A DNA stretch of 64,000 bases from Holothuria scabra (Eukaryota > Echinodermata > Holothuroidea > Aspidochirotida > Holothuriidae): the NCBI GenBank assembly GCA_037179385.1, contig CM074193.1, forward strand, positions 1,617,931 through 1,681,930, written 5' to 3'. Shown one piece after another: positions 36,391 through 49,285 of the stretch. The notes below the pieces were generated by a model. The model saw nothing but the letters and a program-made list of their open reading frames with translations. It was not told the origin of the DNA and searched no databases. How positions within the stretch are numbered: position 1 is the first letter of the stretch; every line of letters begins with the position of its first letter. Position numbers and translations under genes: made by a program.

Positions 36391-37731
36391 TAAACTCCAC
36401 CCCCCCCCCCCCCCCCACAAAAGTATCCACCACAAAAGTGTCCATCCCATAACCCCACCACACAATATCCCAGCTGCGCCACTGCCCTGGACCCCTACCA
36501 GGGCCCAGTCCCTAAACCCCACCAGGGGCCCTAAAGCGGGCCCTGGATCCCACGCCGATGGGGTTTTGTGCTTCGAGCAAAACCGGACGCCTCACGGCGT
36601 CACCATTATATCGGCTGCCAAAAACGTGTGCCCCCAATAAAAACATCTTCCGCCGCCTATGAAAGACCTATTATTACTTGTTTCAACTCCATCGATATAT
36701 CATTTAACATATGTACATCCAAAGCGAAGTTTTTAAAGCCTCCTTTTTCTACGTTTTTAATCACAAAGTTAGAGTGTCACGTTTAATCTTGATCTGTTTT
36801 CCTACCAAGATAGATCGGTGGGTCGGATCAATAATTTTTGCAACTGTGATCCTCCCTATTGTATGTGGCGAAATCTGTCTTTATCATAAACTTTTGATGA
36901 GAGACTTTTGTGGGGGCAAACCAATGAAAAAGATTTTCTTTCTTGTCATTTGCCTCTTCAAAAAAAGTCACTGGTCCCCAAGTCTGATAGGGGCGTGGGG
37001 GAAATGCATCCCACGTTTTGGGAATACACCAATGGCTTTTGCAAAGATAGAAATTGTCTGACGTGATCATGCCCCACCCCCACATTGTAGTAAGGATAGA
37101 CTTCCAAGGCAAGCACTGTTAAGAAAGAACTATCGGATTTTGTTAAAATCAACATAAGCACCCACGAACATATTTCCCAATAGAGGGAAAAACAGATTCC
37201 CAAATGAATAGCGGAAAGTCCTTACACTGTATGACCATATTCAAGTCAACTGTTAATTGAGACAGGTATCCAAAAAAATAGTTTTTGTATGTTCATATGG
37301 AGCCATACACAATTTGATGAAAGATCATGCCTTATCCCCACAGTGTACGTGGGACGTTTACTCGTTACCTCTTATTCATACAAAAGTCGTTACCAGACCA
37401 AATTATATCTATATATGCGTTAAATAAAAGGTTATGGGCAAATGGGGATACGAATGTTGGATTCATTTTCGGCCCATTCTAAATTTCAGTCAATAACAAA
37501 CAGTTATATGGTTCTAACGTTATGCATACCAAGTTTGTATATGAACCACGCCTTGTGACCACATGAAAGTCTGGTGGTGAAAATTTAAAAAAAAAAATAC
37601 AATTTTATAAAAGTTTAAAAATTTTCAAGACATGAAAATAAGACTGACAATTAGGAACATTTAATTGACTTGGCAAAAGTAACGATCCAATGTAACTGAA
37701 ATAGTTCCGCCCTTAATTTTTCCGTCAACGA
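36390..37731. other. 3' flank of NXPE-like gene 2
   Basis: A C-run at 36399-36417, then a CCC/GGG-rich stretch to about 36560. No gene is recognised. The long P/H-rich frames here follow from the low complexity. Confidence 0.4.
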
Positions 37732-38563
37732 TTACATGCAAACGTATGTCATGAAACGATCATTCAAATTTCTAATAATAGTTTCTTTAGGGTGTGTATT
37801 ATCAGGATACTCTTGTGCTTGCGTCAGTTCCCAGGAATCCAAATATCCAAAATTTGTATCGTTTTCAAATATTTTGCGCAAAGTTATTTCCTGTTGGTAC
37901 GAATGCCAGTTACTGGAAACCAGCTTTAATTCTTGATTATGATAATCTCTTGTATTAGCACCCTTAATTACAATGATAGTAGAAGGGGCACGTTTTTGAA
38001 GTCGTAGCAATGCGGCTCTCACTGATTTCATCCTCTGTTCAAAGAATGGAATGCCCGCCATTGAAAAATGTGCCCAATGAGACACAAAAACAATGAGATT
38101 TGGTTCTTCTAGTTTATCGATTTCGGAGGCAGTATAGTGATTGGCCCACGAAGGAATAGAACTACCATGTCCGTTTGGTAAACCATGGAAGCGAAAGTGT
38201 AAAATCGTATCGTTTGCTTTACATCTGCATTCACGGTTGTTGGCCTTCCTAGGTGGTGATAAATCAATGCTTTTACAAGATAATTGAGTTGTTAGGAATT
38301 TATAAAACTGGAAAGCAGTAGAATCACCAAAAATACCGACGGTTTTCTCCTTAAGGCATGTTCGAATTTCATCTGACTTAAAGGGATGAACTCTACAATC
38401 AAAAGGCTGCCAGGTTCCATTTGAAAAGTAACCATTCGGTCCCAGTGGTGGTGGACCTTCAGCCTTGCAGTATGGTAGGTCACCTACTTCCGAATATTGA
38501 AAAGTTTCAGACCTATGGACAACCTTAACAAACCCAAGTTGGTGATGAATAACTACTCTGGAT
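37732..38563 (-). CDS. NXPE-like gene 2, last exon: PC-esterase domain
   Basis: Acceptor CGTTTCAG/ATCC, open to TAA at 37734-37732; 276 complete codons after a split Arg. The frame lacks ATG and GTG until 38085, so the region between 38085 and 38563 is easily overlooked; I checked codons through most of it and found no stop. Motifs: LPYCKAEGPPPLGPNGYF, FGDSTAFQFY (Ser), PPRKANNRECRC, FRFHGLPNGHGSS, VFVSHWAHFSMAG, VIKGANTRDY, and SWELTQAQEYPDNTHPKE with D-N-T-H. Homologous to exon 16700-17549 throughout, with modest identity, so the duplication is not recent. Confidence 0.9.
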
Positions 38564-39864
38564 CTGAAACGAAAAAATACATACGTCTGTTATGATCGAA
38601 ATGATTGCTGTATAACCACTTCAACTTTGTTAGCATCCGACGTAAAATTAATAAGCGAAGATAAGTCAAAGGTTTTGTCTTTAATTTTTGATTTTCTGAT
38701 GTCGTCGGCAAATGTAACAGAATTACAGCCAATAGGAAGGTGTCATTTCGGTTCTCTCATATGTCGCTTTATTCGCGTCAAATCGGAAGCATGGACTTTG
38801 GTTCTTCAGAACAAAGCTGAAGTTTGCAAGTTATGTTGATCAGGGATGTTCAAACCCTTCAATATCTGGCACAAACCATGCTGTTATGGCCATCTAGGGA
38901 GCACAGTGACACGGAGAGGTATACCTTTATGAGGGTGGCATCTCAAACTCACGCCCTGGTCCCCATAAGAGTGACCAAACCAATTCGCTAATTTAGGCCT
39001 AGACCTCACTTGACCCACCAGAGCCGAAACGTTCTAATAATATTAGTCTACATTATGATTTACCAATTATAAAGACTCTAAATTTTCGACGTAAATGTTT
39101 TATCACACTCAAATTGCGGTTATTAAGTGAAATATTCAAGTATACTTTAAGTCAAAATCGAAATGGTTACTAGAAAAATAAGTTACACATAGGCTACTGA
39201 GACGCACGTTGAAGTAGGCTGAAAATGGGGCAAATCACGGGCCGCGCAGGAGGAGATGGTCTGAAATATACAAAGCTTAGACGTGGATTATATGATGGTA
39301 GCATGATTTCGGAGTACAGCATAACTGCTAGTCGTGAAATAATAAGTTAAAGACATACAGTGTCACCTGCTAGACGATGGCACTTTTCTCCTAACAGGTT
39401 TTCAAACAACACATTTTCTTAAATCACAGCCGGAACAAACGGTGGCAAGTTCCGATAAATAGGTTATCTGGTAGTGTATTAGGTTCATCCAAATAACATG
39501 AATGACCGCTTTTCCGGCAAAAAATAATAAGCCAAAAAGTTTATGAACACATTGCAACTGTTACGATCATTGCTAGCGACACTAGAACAACCCAAAATGA
39601 CATGGCTGCATGGAGTTGTTAAACCTGGGCCCTAATATTTGTCTTTTAAGAACCACAAATTTAAGCATCCAAAATTATTACCCAGGCCTAGAAAACGATA
39701 TCCACCATATTTTTGCCAGGGATCGCGAGTTGAATTATTCTCCTCTTGCTGTACACTTGAAGGAGAGTACGAATCGAGCCCTTCTAACGATAAAACAGTT
39801 TTCACGTAAAAGTTTTTCTCTAAATGATACTCTAGTTTGGTATGATATTTACTTTTGCCTATAG

Positions 39865-39935
39865 ATGAGCGTCCGCAGGTATGAATAAGAGGGACTTGCC
39901 CCCTAGATAGACTTGCTCCAGTAATTTGGAGAAAA
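39865..39935 (+). mobile_element. hAT-like MITE relic
   Basis: ATGAGCGTCCGCAGGTATG followed by GGGACTTGCCCCC matches the left end of the element at 32177. The right end is missing. Confidence 0.6.
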
Positions 39936-40759
39936 GAAACTTGCATAAAAGTAAACACTTTTATCTGCTAATTTCAGGGCATAAGATTTCAAGATAGGAA
40001 ATGACTAAATGCGACTCTACTTAAGGCAGTTGAGGTGCCGTTCCTGTAATCTGGGAAGCATCTTGAACGCAATGTTCTTGGCGCTTCCCCCAAACTGTGA
40101 TGCCACTACACGTAAAGTTTGCCTATAAATTTTGTCCACCCCAAAAGTTAGATTTTCGAATTCTTGTCAAAGGCGCCAAAATTTCGCATTTGTAGAAGTA
40201 AAGAATTTTCCCTAGTCCAAGGGCTCCCCTACCTGGACATTTTCAGCAAATTTGGTTTGTTGTGTACAGAACATTGTGTTCAGAATGTGAGAAAGTTGAT
40301 TCGCTGGTAAAGAAAGTATTTTCTCAACTCCACCTATACCTACCGCGGTCTATAGCAAAGCATTTTTATACGTATAATTTTTCTTCACATATAATGCACG
40401 GCCTGACTTGTTGAAATAATCACAACTTCCTTGTTTAGTAGTGATTTATCAAAACTGGGAGTAACTGAATTTTAACATGCCAACATTATGGAAAATAATT
40501 TTGTCTCTAAAAATTTGAAAACATCCATATTAAACAAAGGAAGAAGTATCTTGTACTCATCTTACTAAAAGTACAGAAAAACTTTAAAGTCAGTGTGATA
40601 GAAGTGATAAATTGTAATAGGCTGGCCTTACTGTTCCAAATTTTTACTATCTCAGCGGCCGGGTAGAGGAAAAAGACCAAAGGCGTATAGGCGTAATCAC
40701 GTGGCTTTTTTAATCCCCCGCCCCAACACACACTTTTTCGTTATATAAGAATGAAAACT

Positions 40760-40910
40760 TGCTAAAACCGATAATGTAAAAATTAACCGATACTGTTAAA
40801 ACGACCGATAATGTAAAAAAAATTACCAACAATTTCAAAATAAATTATGATGTAAAAAATACTGACAATGTGAAAAATTCTTTGAACCGTTTATGTAAAA
40901 CGATTACCCA
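40760..40910 (+). repeat. Degenerate short tandem repeat
   Basis: Five to seven loose repeats of an approximately 20-bp word close to CCGATAATGTAAAAATTA. Confidence 0.6.
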
Positions 40911-41051
40911 TAACGTGGTATCTCTTTAGCTTTCGGGAGACAACAAGTGATCAGAAACAGCTATAATATAAATTTGCGGTAGGTTTGAGAAATGAATTTT
41001 ATGATAGCTTATCAGCAAGAGATTTTCAAAGGTCATTTGAGGGGTAAAACA

Positions 41052-41371
41052 TACACTCTAAAATCAAAAGAGTGAACTTAGTCCCTCTTTGATAGAAAAA
41101 AGAGTGAAGTTCACTCCAAAAGAGTGAAATTCACTAGAGGAAGAGGGAAAATTCACTCTTCCACGAGTCCCTGCAATGATCGCTCTTTTTGTTAGAGCAA
41201 TCACTGTGGGCACTCCATCAAGAGTGAAACTTCGCTCGTTTTAAGGGAATTTCACTCTTTTTGGACTGAGTTTCAACCTTCTTGGAGTGAATTATCACTC
41301 TAATGGAGCGAATTCACACTTTTCACTCTATCAAAGAGTGACTAAGTCCACTCTTTTGATTTTAGAGTGTA
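41052..41371. mobile_element. Foldback MITE, CACTCTAAA family, copy 4
   Basis: TACACTCTAAAATCAAAAG at the left and the inverse at the right, with TA at both edges. Same modules and central hairpin as copy 2, but about 80 bp shorter through loss of left-hand modules. Confidence 0.9.
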
Positions 41372-41887
41372 GGGAAGAGAAATATTTTGGGAAAAATTTT
41401 CGTGCGAAGTGCAGACTCTTTCAGGTAGATTTCATGGGACTGTCTTAGAGACCTTTTGGTATCTAGGGGCAAGACTCTAGTGGAACAGAGTGTGGGTACA
41501 AAAATTAGCTCTGAGGTTCTACAGATGTCGGTGAAAAATTAAGTCTAAGCTAAGATATAAATCGCTTAAGCAGCAGGGTCAAAGAACCGACAAGGAACCC
41601 TGTTATTACCCGGGGGGGGGGGGATCCTTGAAATGGGACAGACCAGAGGCTATGGCGGCCGTCCAAGAAACTCTGAGATTGCAGCACAGGCCGACGGGTC
41701 TATCTCTGGATGAGTAAAGAAACAAATTCGGTTAAGTTTATTTTGCTTTCTGAAGAGACTCAGGCCCGCAAAAGACCCCTTATGGGCTCCATGTGGCAAA
41801 GGACCCCAGGGAGCAAAACAATCCTGCGACAGGAGCACTGTGAACTTTTAGTTTATGCCTGGAGAGACCAGATGATAGACAGACACA

Positions 41888-42365
41888 TGGGTGGATGGGT
41901 GGATGGGTGAATGGGTGGATGGATGGGTGGATGGATGGATGGATGGATAGATGGATGGATGGAAAGATGGATGGATGGATGGATGGATGGATGGATGGAT
42001 GGATGGATGGATGGATGGATGGATGGATGGATGGATGGATGGATGGATGGATGGATGGATGGATGGATGGATGGATGGATGGATGGATGGATGGATGGGC
42101 GGATGGATGGATGGATGGATGGATGGATGGATGGATGGATGGATGGATGGATGGATGGATGGATGGATGGATGGATGGATGGATGGATGGATGGATGGAT
42201 GGATGGATGGATGGATGGATGGATGGATGGATGGATGGATGGATGGATGGATGGATGGATGGATGGATGGATGGATGGATGGATGGATGGATGGATGGAT
42301 GGATGGATGGATGGATGGATGGATGGATGGATGGATGGATGGATGAATGAATGAATGAATGGATG
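41888..42365. repeat. (GGAT)n tetranucleotide block
   Basis: About 475 bp of GGAT with few interruptions (GGGT near the left edge, one GGGC at 42098, GAAT at the right edge). Because 4 is not a multiple of 3, all frames stay open and give false MDGW or IHPS proteins of up to 177 residues. Confidence 0.98.
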
Positions 42366-44983
42366 GCAAAAGCTCAAACATCTCTTAGAGCTGGTTTGAG
42401 AAGTCTTGCTAAAAATCTCAAAACTTTACCCACCCTTAGCCATTTAATACACCGTGACCACTGAAGAAGTTTTTGGCTAGAAAAATGGATTTCCCAAAAC
42501 TTTTGCTGAAGACCTCCAATTTCCTGAATCTTACTTCTTTGTAAATGGCTGTTCAGGAGAACCCACTGTGCATTTCATGCACTATTCGTCGGAAATCTCC
42601 ATAGTGGACTTAGCATTTCGTTCGGCGTGGCCGCTGATCAAAAGAAACTAGAAATGTGGTTACGAAAATCGTAACCACTTACTGTCCATGATTGTTTGTG
42701 TGCCAATGTAACTGAAGCTTGGAATATCGTCCTTTTGCGTTTTTGAGCCGATGTGATATACCTAACATAATACAGATGATGCACATGAATGATGCAGAAC
42801 TTCACTGTATCTCATAATCAGGCTAATTGAAAAATCTCCACCGAGGCCTTTTGGCTATTCATGCAATGCCGATGTAACGACAGTGATCAACCGGAAGTCG
42901 CAAAGCATGCCTACAGTGCCTACAGTTGCACTGCAGGTAGGGTTACCAGACGTTCGGTTTTACCATGGTTTTCGGGCGGTTTTGCAAAATTACCGCCACC
43001 ATGGGTGTCCGGATTTCATGTATTTAATGATCTGACAGGTTTTCTCTAATTTTGCTTCGATCAAGTTGGAGGAAACTCTAGTAAAAGCAACAACTTATGG
43101 CACCATCTTTTGCATCCAGACACCATTGCGGAAAACCAACAAAGTTTCCAAACTACCCACCCCACTCCTCCTAAGTTAGACTTCTTCACCAGGGTATTCA
43201 TGCATGTCCTCTTTGCGAGAAAATAAATAGGCCTATGGTAACCCTAAGTGCAGACAACAAAGAAAAGTATAGACTCCTATGCTAATTCTGAGAATGACCA
43301 TCATTCTGAGAATGATAAAATACACAAACAGCCGTGGGTCTTTGGGGGTATGTTATGCCCACGGACTTCCTATATATACATGTACAGAGGATCATGAGAA
43401 AACTGGTCGCCACCGTTCGAACCCATATGGGAATGTTTACCTCGAAATCGCGCACAGCAGGATTTTTCGCGGAATTGGTCTGTGAGCTCTCACGCGAAAA
43501 CGGTATTACGTAATCTAATGGAAAGATTTTTTAGCTTCTTTCCAATTCGATGTCAAAATGACGAGGGTTTTCTCTGTCCAATCAAACTGAATCTTAAAAA
43601 TGTTTTGTGGAAAGACATGTAAATTTTTATATCACTTGAAATTATTTGACCAGTGACACTAGGCAAGAATTATGGAAGGTTTTGTTTGCTACTATCAACC
43701 GAAAACACCCTAAAATCTGTGTTTCCAATAGGAAAATCATAAAACCACTTCTTTTTTAACTGGAAATTGACGAGACTTTTTCTCACTACATGAAAATTAG
43801 ACTTAGAACAGTTTAAAGGGAACTGGTTAAATAAATCAAAAGTGAGTGGAATGTGTTAATTTATTATGTGTTTGGGAAGGAGGGGCTCAGTTTATCGGGA
43901 AACGTACCATATTTTCACAGTGATTTACACAGTTAAGCGTGTACACTGAAGGCATATGCACCTAACATTCCCATATGAAAAGAGAGCACGGCCGCCGAGA
44001 AGCTTGAACTTTTTGCGTGCTTTGACAACGAACTTCTAGTCCTGCAATATTTCAAACAAACTTTGGACGTGAATGGGAATCAATATCATATCTTTTAATT
44101 CGTTTGGTAATTTTGATCTAAACGTACTACATTATTTCCAAAATGTAACAACTTTCTTGCAAAATCTGTCGATTTTAGCCACTGACAAAGTCCAAATTCT
44201 TATACAAAACCATGGGTGATAATGGATTGTCACCGACTGCCAGTGCTAGACCAAACAAAAGCTAAATATAACTCAGACTTCTATATACATTGACAGAGCA
44301 GAGTGCACTAACGTCCTATGCGTAGATTGTCGCTACCGTACGTGTTATTATAGCGAGATGACTGCCTGCTATGGTTTTGTGTATAGAAAAGGATAATTTC
44401 TTATTACTTCTCAAGATACACCTAGCATTTGGCAAGCCTAAGTCAAGCGTTACGTAACTGCTTCCGAGAGAGAAATATAACACTGAAGAAAGTTAACGTC
44501 AAATGCTAATATAAATGATTAAAACTAGGCCTAGATGCGAACGTAGATATCAAGGTTGTTCTCCGAACTACAAGCACTTGCGAGATACGACACTACAGTG
44601 TGTGTGCAGTGTGCTCTGTGTCTGAGGTTCTACATGTCACAATACTACAATTCTCTTTAGCTTGTTCGCGTTTAGCGACACTGTGCGCATATACTACAGG
44701 TAGGCTACAATGCGGGAATGCGGCCGTTGTGTGATGAGCAAGCATACTGTATACAAACTTGACTTACTCAAGCATTCTTTTACAAAACAATAAAATACAT
44801 AAATGCCTAAATAAAACTCGCTCATTTTTGGCCATATCATAACCAAAAGTGACCATGAAGTCTCGTTCCCGTCTAAATGACTCACTCTACATGATGAACT
44901 CAATTGAAGAGCAAAAAACTTACTGAGAATGAAGAAACATTGAACGAAAGAACTGTCCCTCGAAAATGAGAAGCGTGCCTAAG

Positions 44984-45011
44984 GTACTGTCCATGACGTC
45001 ATGGACAGTAC
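44984..45011. promoter_or_regulatory. 28-bp perfect palindrome centred on a CRE (TGACGTCA)
   Basis: The left half is GTACTGTCCATGAC and the right half its exact reverse complement, with no spacer. The centre TGACGTCA (44994-45001) is the full CREB/ATF site. The same 14-nt half occurs once more at 25261-25274 in intron 1 of gene 1. A regulatory role is inference. Confidence 0.45.
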
Positions 45012-46149
45012 AATTAATTTTTGCCTACTTCAATACTGGTCGAAGCTCGTTCGTAAATGAGGTGGTATTATAGGAGTCATAAGCCCTTGAACAAGGCCTA
45101 TGCACTAATTTCCTACATAAGACATATTCTCCTCCCAGTAAGGAGTGACTATAGAAGGATAGGGCAAAACAGCAATCAGCTAACTAGTGTTACGTGTATG
45201 GCTATACCAGCCATACCTGTAACAATAATTGGTTAAAATTTACTAGCTACACACGTCTCTTAAAGGGAAACGGCGATTTTTAGCTTTTAGTCCGGTATGA
45301 ACGTTTAGGTTAAATGTTCAAAGTTCTAAGTCATGCAATAACTTTTAACAAGCATAAAATCCTAACGTTAAATTGCATGTTTGAACTGCAGACCGAATAT
45401 ACCATGCGAAGATGGTCTGTACAACAGAAGTAAGCCGTATTATAGCTACCATACTACATGCGTTTTTAGTGAGTGCTAGTGCTAGTACCTGTGCAGCGCT
45501 CATTTTGCAGCGTCGCTGACTGACAGGATCAAGGACAGAATAGTCACGGTAGTATTGACATATTTCTAAAGTAAATTTCCATTTTGTGCATATAAATATC
45601 CTGGAATCGAGCAGATATTTTCTGGAATTTACCAATTCAACTTTTTAAGAATTTAAAAATGTAGTTATTAAACATCTATTCTGTAATATGACCTAAAATT
45701 TCTAATTTTTTCCCCAAACTGATGAAAATTGTCCATCTTCCCGAATTATGGACAACTAGAGAACCTGGAACACACTCAGTTGAAGTTATTTCTCGTTATT
45801 GCTAGAAGATAGTCCCCACTATGTCCAGACTGCCAAGAAATGCATTTCCTTTTGCTTTTGATAGCTCTTTCGTCTACTAGTTTTCCGTTTTTTCACTAAT
45901 TGTACTTTTTTATTGCTCACTTCTTGTATATTGTCAATTTTGTTTGCTTTTGGGGAAGCAAAGTATCTCCAACTAAACACAACTCTGGCACTTTATACAA
46001 ACGCCTACTGACGTAATGTTGAAATAAAAAAAAATAATGAAGTAAACGTACTGGGTTAAGAGGAAACACTTATTTACTAAATTTGTATTGTTTTATGACT
46101 TAATACGTTTCAGAAAAAGGGGGTTGCAGCTGCATAACTTACTATCGTT

Positions 46150-46385
46150 AGCTAACAAAGTAAGAAGGATCAATTCCTCAAATTGACCAGGGTTCGATCC
46201 CCCGGTTGAGTCATACCAAAGACTCTAAAAATGGAACCTACTGCGTTGTGCTTGATCGATGCTCCGCATAAGCAATGGAGTAGTGAAAACAAGCCAGTGA
46301 CCCACAACTGGAAAAAAGGCCGTGGCTGGCTCCACTCGAACCAATAGGTTGGAAACTGGGCCGTAAAACTTCATCAAACCAACAT
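46150..46385 (+). mobile_element. tRNA-derived SINE copy
   Basis: A perfect box B (GGTTCGATCCC at about 46190), then GAGTCATACCAAAGACTCT and the shared body (AAAACAAGCCAGTGACCC, GGCCGTGGCTGG, AATAGGTTGGAAACTGG). Box A is not recognisable. Confidence 0.75.
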
Positions 46386-47964
46386 CAAATTGGACTTGTG
46401 ACTTCAAAAAGTTACAAAATGCTATATTTAGCACACGATCTGCTTCTAACTTAAGGACGGAGAAAGTGTGGTACATAGAGATAACTAAGTGCAGGACAGC
46501 GCCGTTATTTGAAACTAAAATATTACAACAAATTGGGACGAGCGAAGATAGAAGTAGGCGAGCTCGGTTATTCGTTCCCTTGCACCAAATCCAGATATGG
46601 ATTGATGTATTGACATATTTTGGCTAAATACAGCCTTTATATCGCCATTTCAAGCCAGATGTAAACCTAGAAATAGTAGTCTTGATACTTATTTAGCTTT
46701 GTATGGTCTACATCAGCCAGATATAACCATGCAATTCCAGATATGCAAATACGACGGGGCCAATGTTTGTTGCATTTTTCTCTCTTCAGTTGTACTTTAC
46801 AAGTTGATGCAAAACCAGAACAGGGCGAAATACCTCTTTCGGTATTGAAGTCAACTTTCTTAAATATCAGCTTGATGACTTTGAAAGACGTATCTTTCGT
46901 CTTTAAAAAGCTATAACCTTGTTATTTTGACACAATAGTACCTGTGTGTAGTAAGATTTAATACATTATCTTTTAATTTGTAAAAAAAAAATATGAAGGA
47001 ACACGTAACTTTATCTAATTTAAATTTCGGAAAAATTGGCTCATATTTTCATTTTTTGCACAAAAATGTAATTTGATTTACCAACATATCCACCATTCAT
47101 GGTACCATACGATATAAAATTCATTTGTCTTTCAAGTGACGCATTACACGTATTGATAGTTCCATCAAAGTTTAATTTCCAATCATTATGAGACTACTAA
47201 GCCATGGCCTCCATTTTGAAAAATGAACTACTAGCAACGGATTGTGCACCGCAGACTATCACACCTGAACACTTCTGATAACTCCCTTCATGGTGATATA
47301 CTTCGTTATTGGTACCTAGTTCATCTACCTCCGATGTACTCGGCTGCCGTTCTAATAGCATCTTTGAGACAACTTTTCTTAACTTAGGCAACCCCCATGC
47401 CTTACATGTAAGTGAATGTTACAATGTTGAGTAATGGACGATTCTGTTTGGTCTTTGAAACTCTTCACCTCATTTTTCAAATAATGCACAGAGATTATGC
47501 AAGCCAGGATACAAACAGATTCAAACTTTTAACGTTCAGCTTTAGTTTTGTGAATTGTGGAAGAAATCTTGACTAATTTCACTAATGATATGCTATTAAT
47601 AAGCATGATTTGTGTAGTGTGGTTGAATAATCAATATAAACTCAACACGTTCTTTTGCACTGATCCATGAGAAGTAACTGAGATAAGAATCTTATAGATA
47701 ACGTCCTCTTCATGAAATAGTCTAACATACCCAATCGTTCATTGTATCAAACACAACGAAACAACGGTACAGGTGGTTGGGATCCCCGCAGGAGCAGAGA
47801 CCAGTCAAGCCGTGGCACAGCCAGGACCCCCCCTCATATCCCTATATTTACTGCTCTCCAGCAATTAGAACCACATATAATATGGTCATCACTTGCTCTT
47901 CCAAGCCAGTGATAGATGAACTCAGGCTTGAACAGTTTAGTTTCCATCATCTTTACAGAGCTAT

Positions 47965-48275
47965 AAATAATAATAATAATAATGCTATTTATAAAGGGCT
48001 TTTCAAAAACACTCAAACGCTGTACAAAGGAAGGGTTAAAACAAAATACAAAAAGCACCAAAATTACGCAGATAAAATCAAAACTTAAAACAACACAGAA
48101 AAGAAAAGAACAAAAGCTAAAATACAAAAATGGTGATCAGTTTAAACAATTAAAAAAATAAGTTTTCAAATTCTTTTTAAAATGATCAAAATTAGTTAAA
48201 GAACGCAAATTAGCAGGGAGGCTGTTCCAAATCTCAGGGGCAGCAACAGTAAAAGATCTGGCCCATAGCACTTAG
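47965..48275. repeat. (AAT)n-headed dispersed repeat, copy 1
   Basis: AATAATAATAATAATGCTATTTATAAAGGGC, then an A-rich body, ending GGCTGTTCCAAATCTCAGGGGCAG. The same layout is at 55505-56060 (AATAATAATAAT, TTTATAAAGCGC, A-rich body, TTGTTCCACAACTGAACAG). Confidence 0.6.
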
Positions 48276-48706
48276 TTTTAGAAATTGGAGGATGGGAAAG
48301 AAAAAGTTCAGTTCTGTACCTTCGTTAAAGGTACTTATTCAATGCATAGGATATTTTTTCTTGGTAAACTTTAAACTGCTATACAACTTCATGTTTATTC
48401 TTGGTCAGGACAAAGGGCGTGTACTTTTTTGTCATTCTGTCATTAATATTACAACGATCGTACGAAAACAAATGAAGAAGTATTACAGGCTACCTTCTGG
48501 TTGGGGAAAGAGAAAGTTTTTTCACATTGGCTGTTGCCTGCCTTGCTTTCTCAATGTTTAATGGAGGGGGTGGGGGTTGGGGTTTGGGTAACGTAAAAAG
48601 ACTGCGCTGACGTCATATAGAAACTTATCACGGAGTGACGGGGTGAGGAGGAGACCCGCCGTCACCTTCCCTTCCCTGCTTGAAGCATGATTCTCTCATA
48701 AACTAC

Positions 48707-48882
48707 CTTCGAAGAAGTTCTTCATCATATTTATCTTTGATGTCTTTTCTGAGGTTTTTAAAAAGGACTGGTATATTTTGGCGATGTGCTGTCCAGTGGC
48801 TACAATTCAGATACTTCTTCTTTGGTTTTAAACAATACCATGGTGCGTAGTTCATAGAGTCGCTGAAGTTACAAAATGGCTC
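48707..48882 (-). CDS. NXPE-like gene 2, Cys-rich linker exon
   Basis: Acceptor TTTACAG/GAGCC, donor CGAAG/GTAGTT (phase 2), 176 bp. It reads EPFCNFSDSMNYAPWYC and KYLNCSHWTAHRQNIP, collinear with exon 19818-19990 of gene 1. NFS and NCS are possible glycosylation sites. Confidence 0.9.
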
Positions 48883-49022
48883 CTGTAAACAAAAAGAAAA
48901 CACATGATGATACTTTCCTTCCTACTTTTTGTTACATCCTCTTTCTCTGCCTGATTACATCTTATTGCTTCAGGAAGGAAATGGAGCTCACTTCCCTCAC
49001 TATATTCGGGTTTTACATCAGA

Positions 49023-49285
49023 TTAACCCTTTACCGTTGTGCTCCAATCGGGGCATATTTGGGAGTGGGCCTCGGGAGTGGGCGGAAAAGCGGACGTAGC
49101 ACGTCCTGCATCAGCTTCTGTAGGTTATTGACCCTGTGACCTTAAACTATTGTCACTCTCTTTGTTGTGGCCGAATTTTCGGGTAACTTCCAGCAGTTTC
49201 GAGCTCCGCGTGAAACAGTAAAGATGGGTGACATCTGCGCTCTCCGCCTGGGTCCAAAAGGACCCGAAGAACCGTAAATGGTTAA
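49023..49285 (+). mobile_element. TTAA MITE, copy 2
   Basis: TTAACCCTTTACCGTTGTG at the left and CCGTAAATGGTTAA at the right, with TTAA at both ends. Interior as in copies 1, 3 and 4. Confidence 0.85.

Larger units (their letters stand above)
38564..48706 (-). other. Intron of NXPE-like gene 2 (10.1 kb)
   Basis: A large intron containing a hAT MITE relic (39865), degenerate GATAATGTAAAAA iterations (40760-40910), a foldback MITE (41052), the (GGAT)n block, the 28-bp palindrome, a SINE (46150) and an (AAT)n-headed repeat (47965). No independent gene is recognised in it. Confidence 0.7.

Noticed and set aside
32519..36661. A single 4.1-kb hAT element bounded by CATAGACGGCGGAA and TTCCGCCGCCTATG
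   Set aside because: Flanks do not form an 8-bp duplication, there is no transposase between them, and the interval is filled by the R2 satellite and another transposon.
41848..42381. Frames of repeated MDGW or IHPS, up to 177 codons
   Set aside because: Artefact of the (GGAT)n tetranucleotide block; the same peptide appears in three frames per strand.
45345..45635. 96-codon minus-strand frame
   Set aside because: No recognised domain; its length is compatible with chance in an intron.
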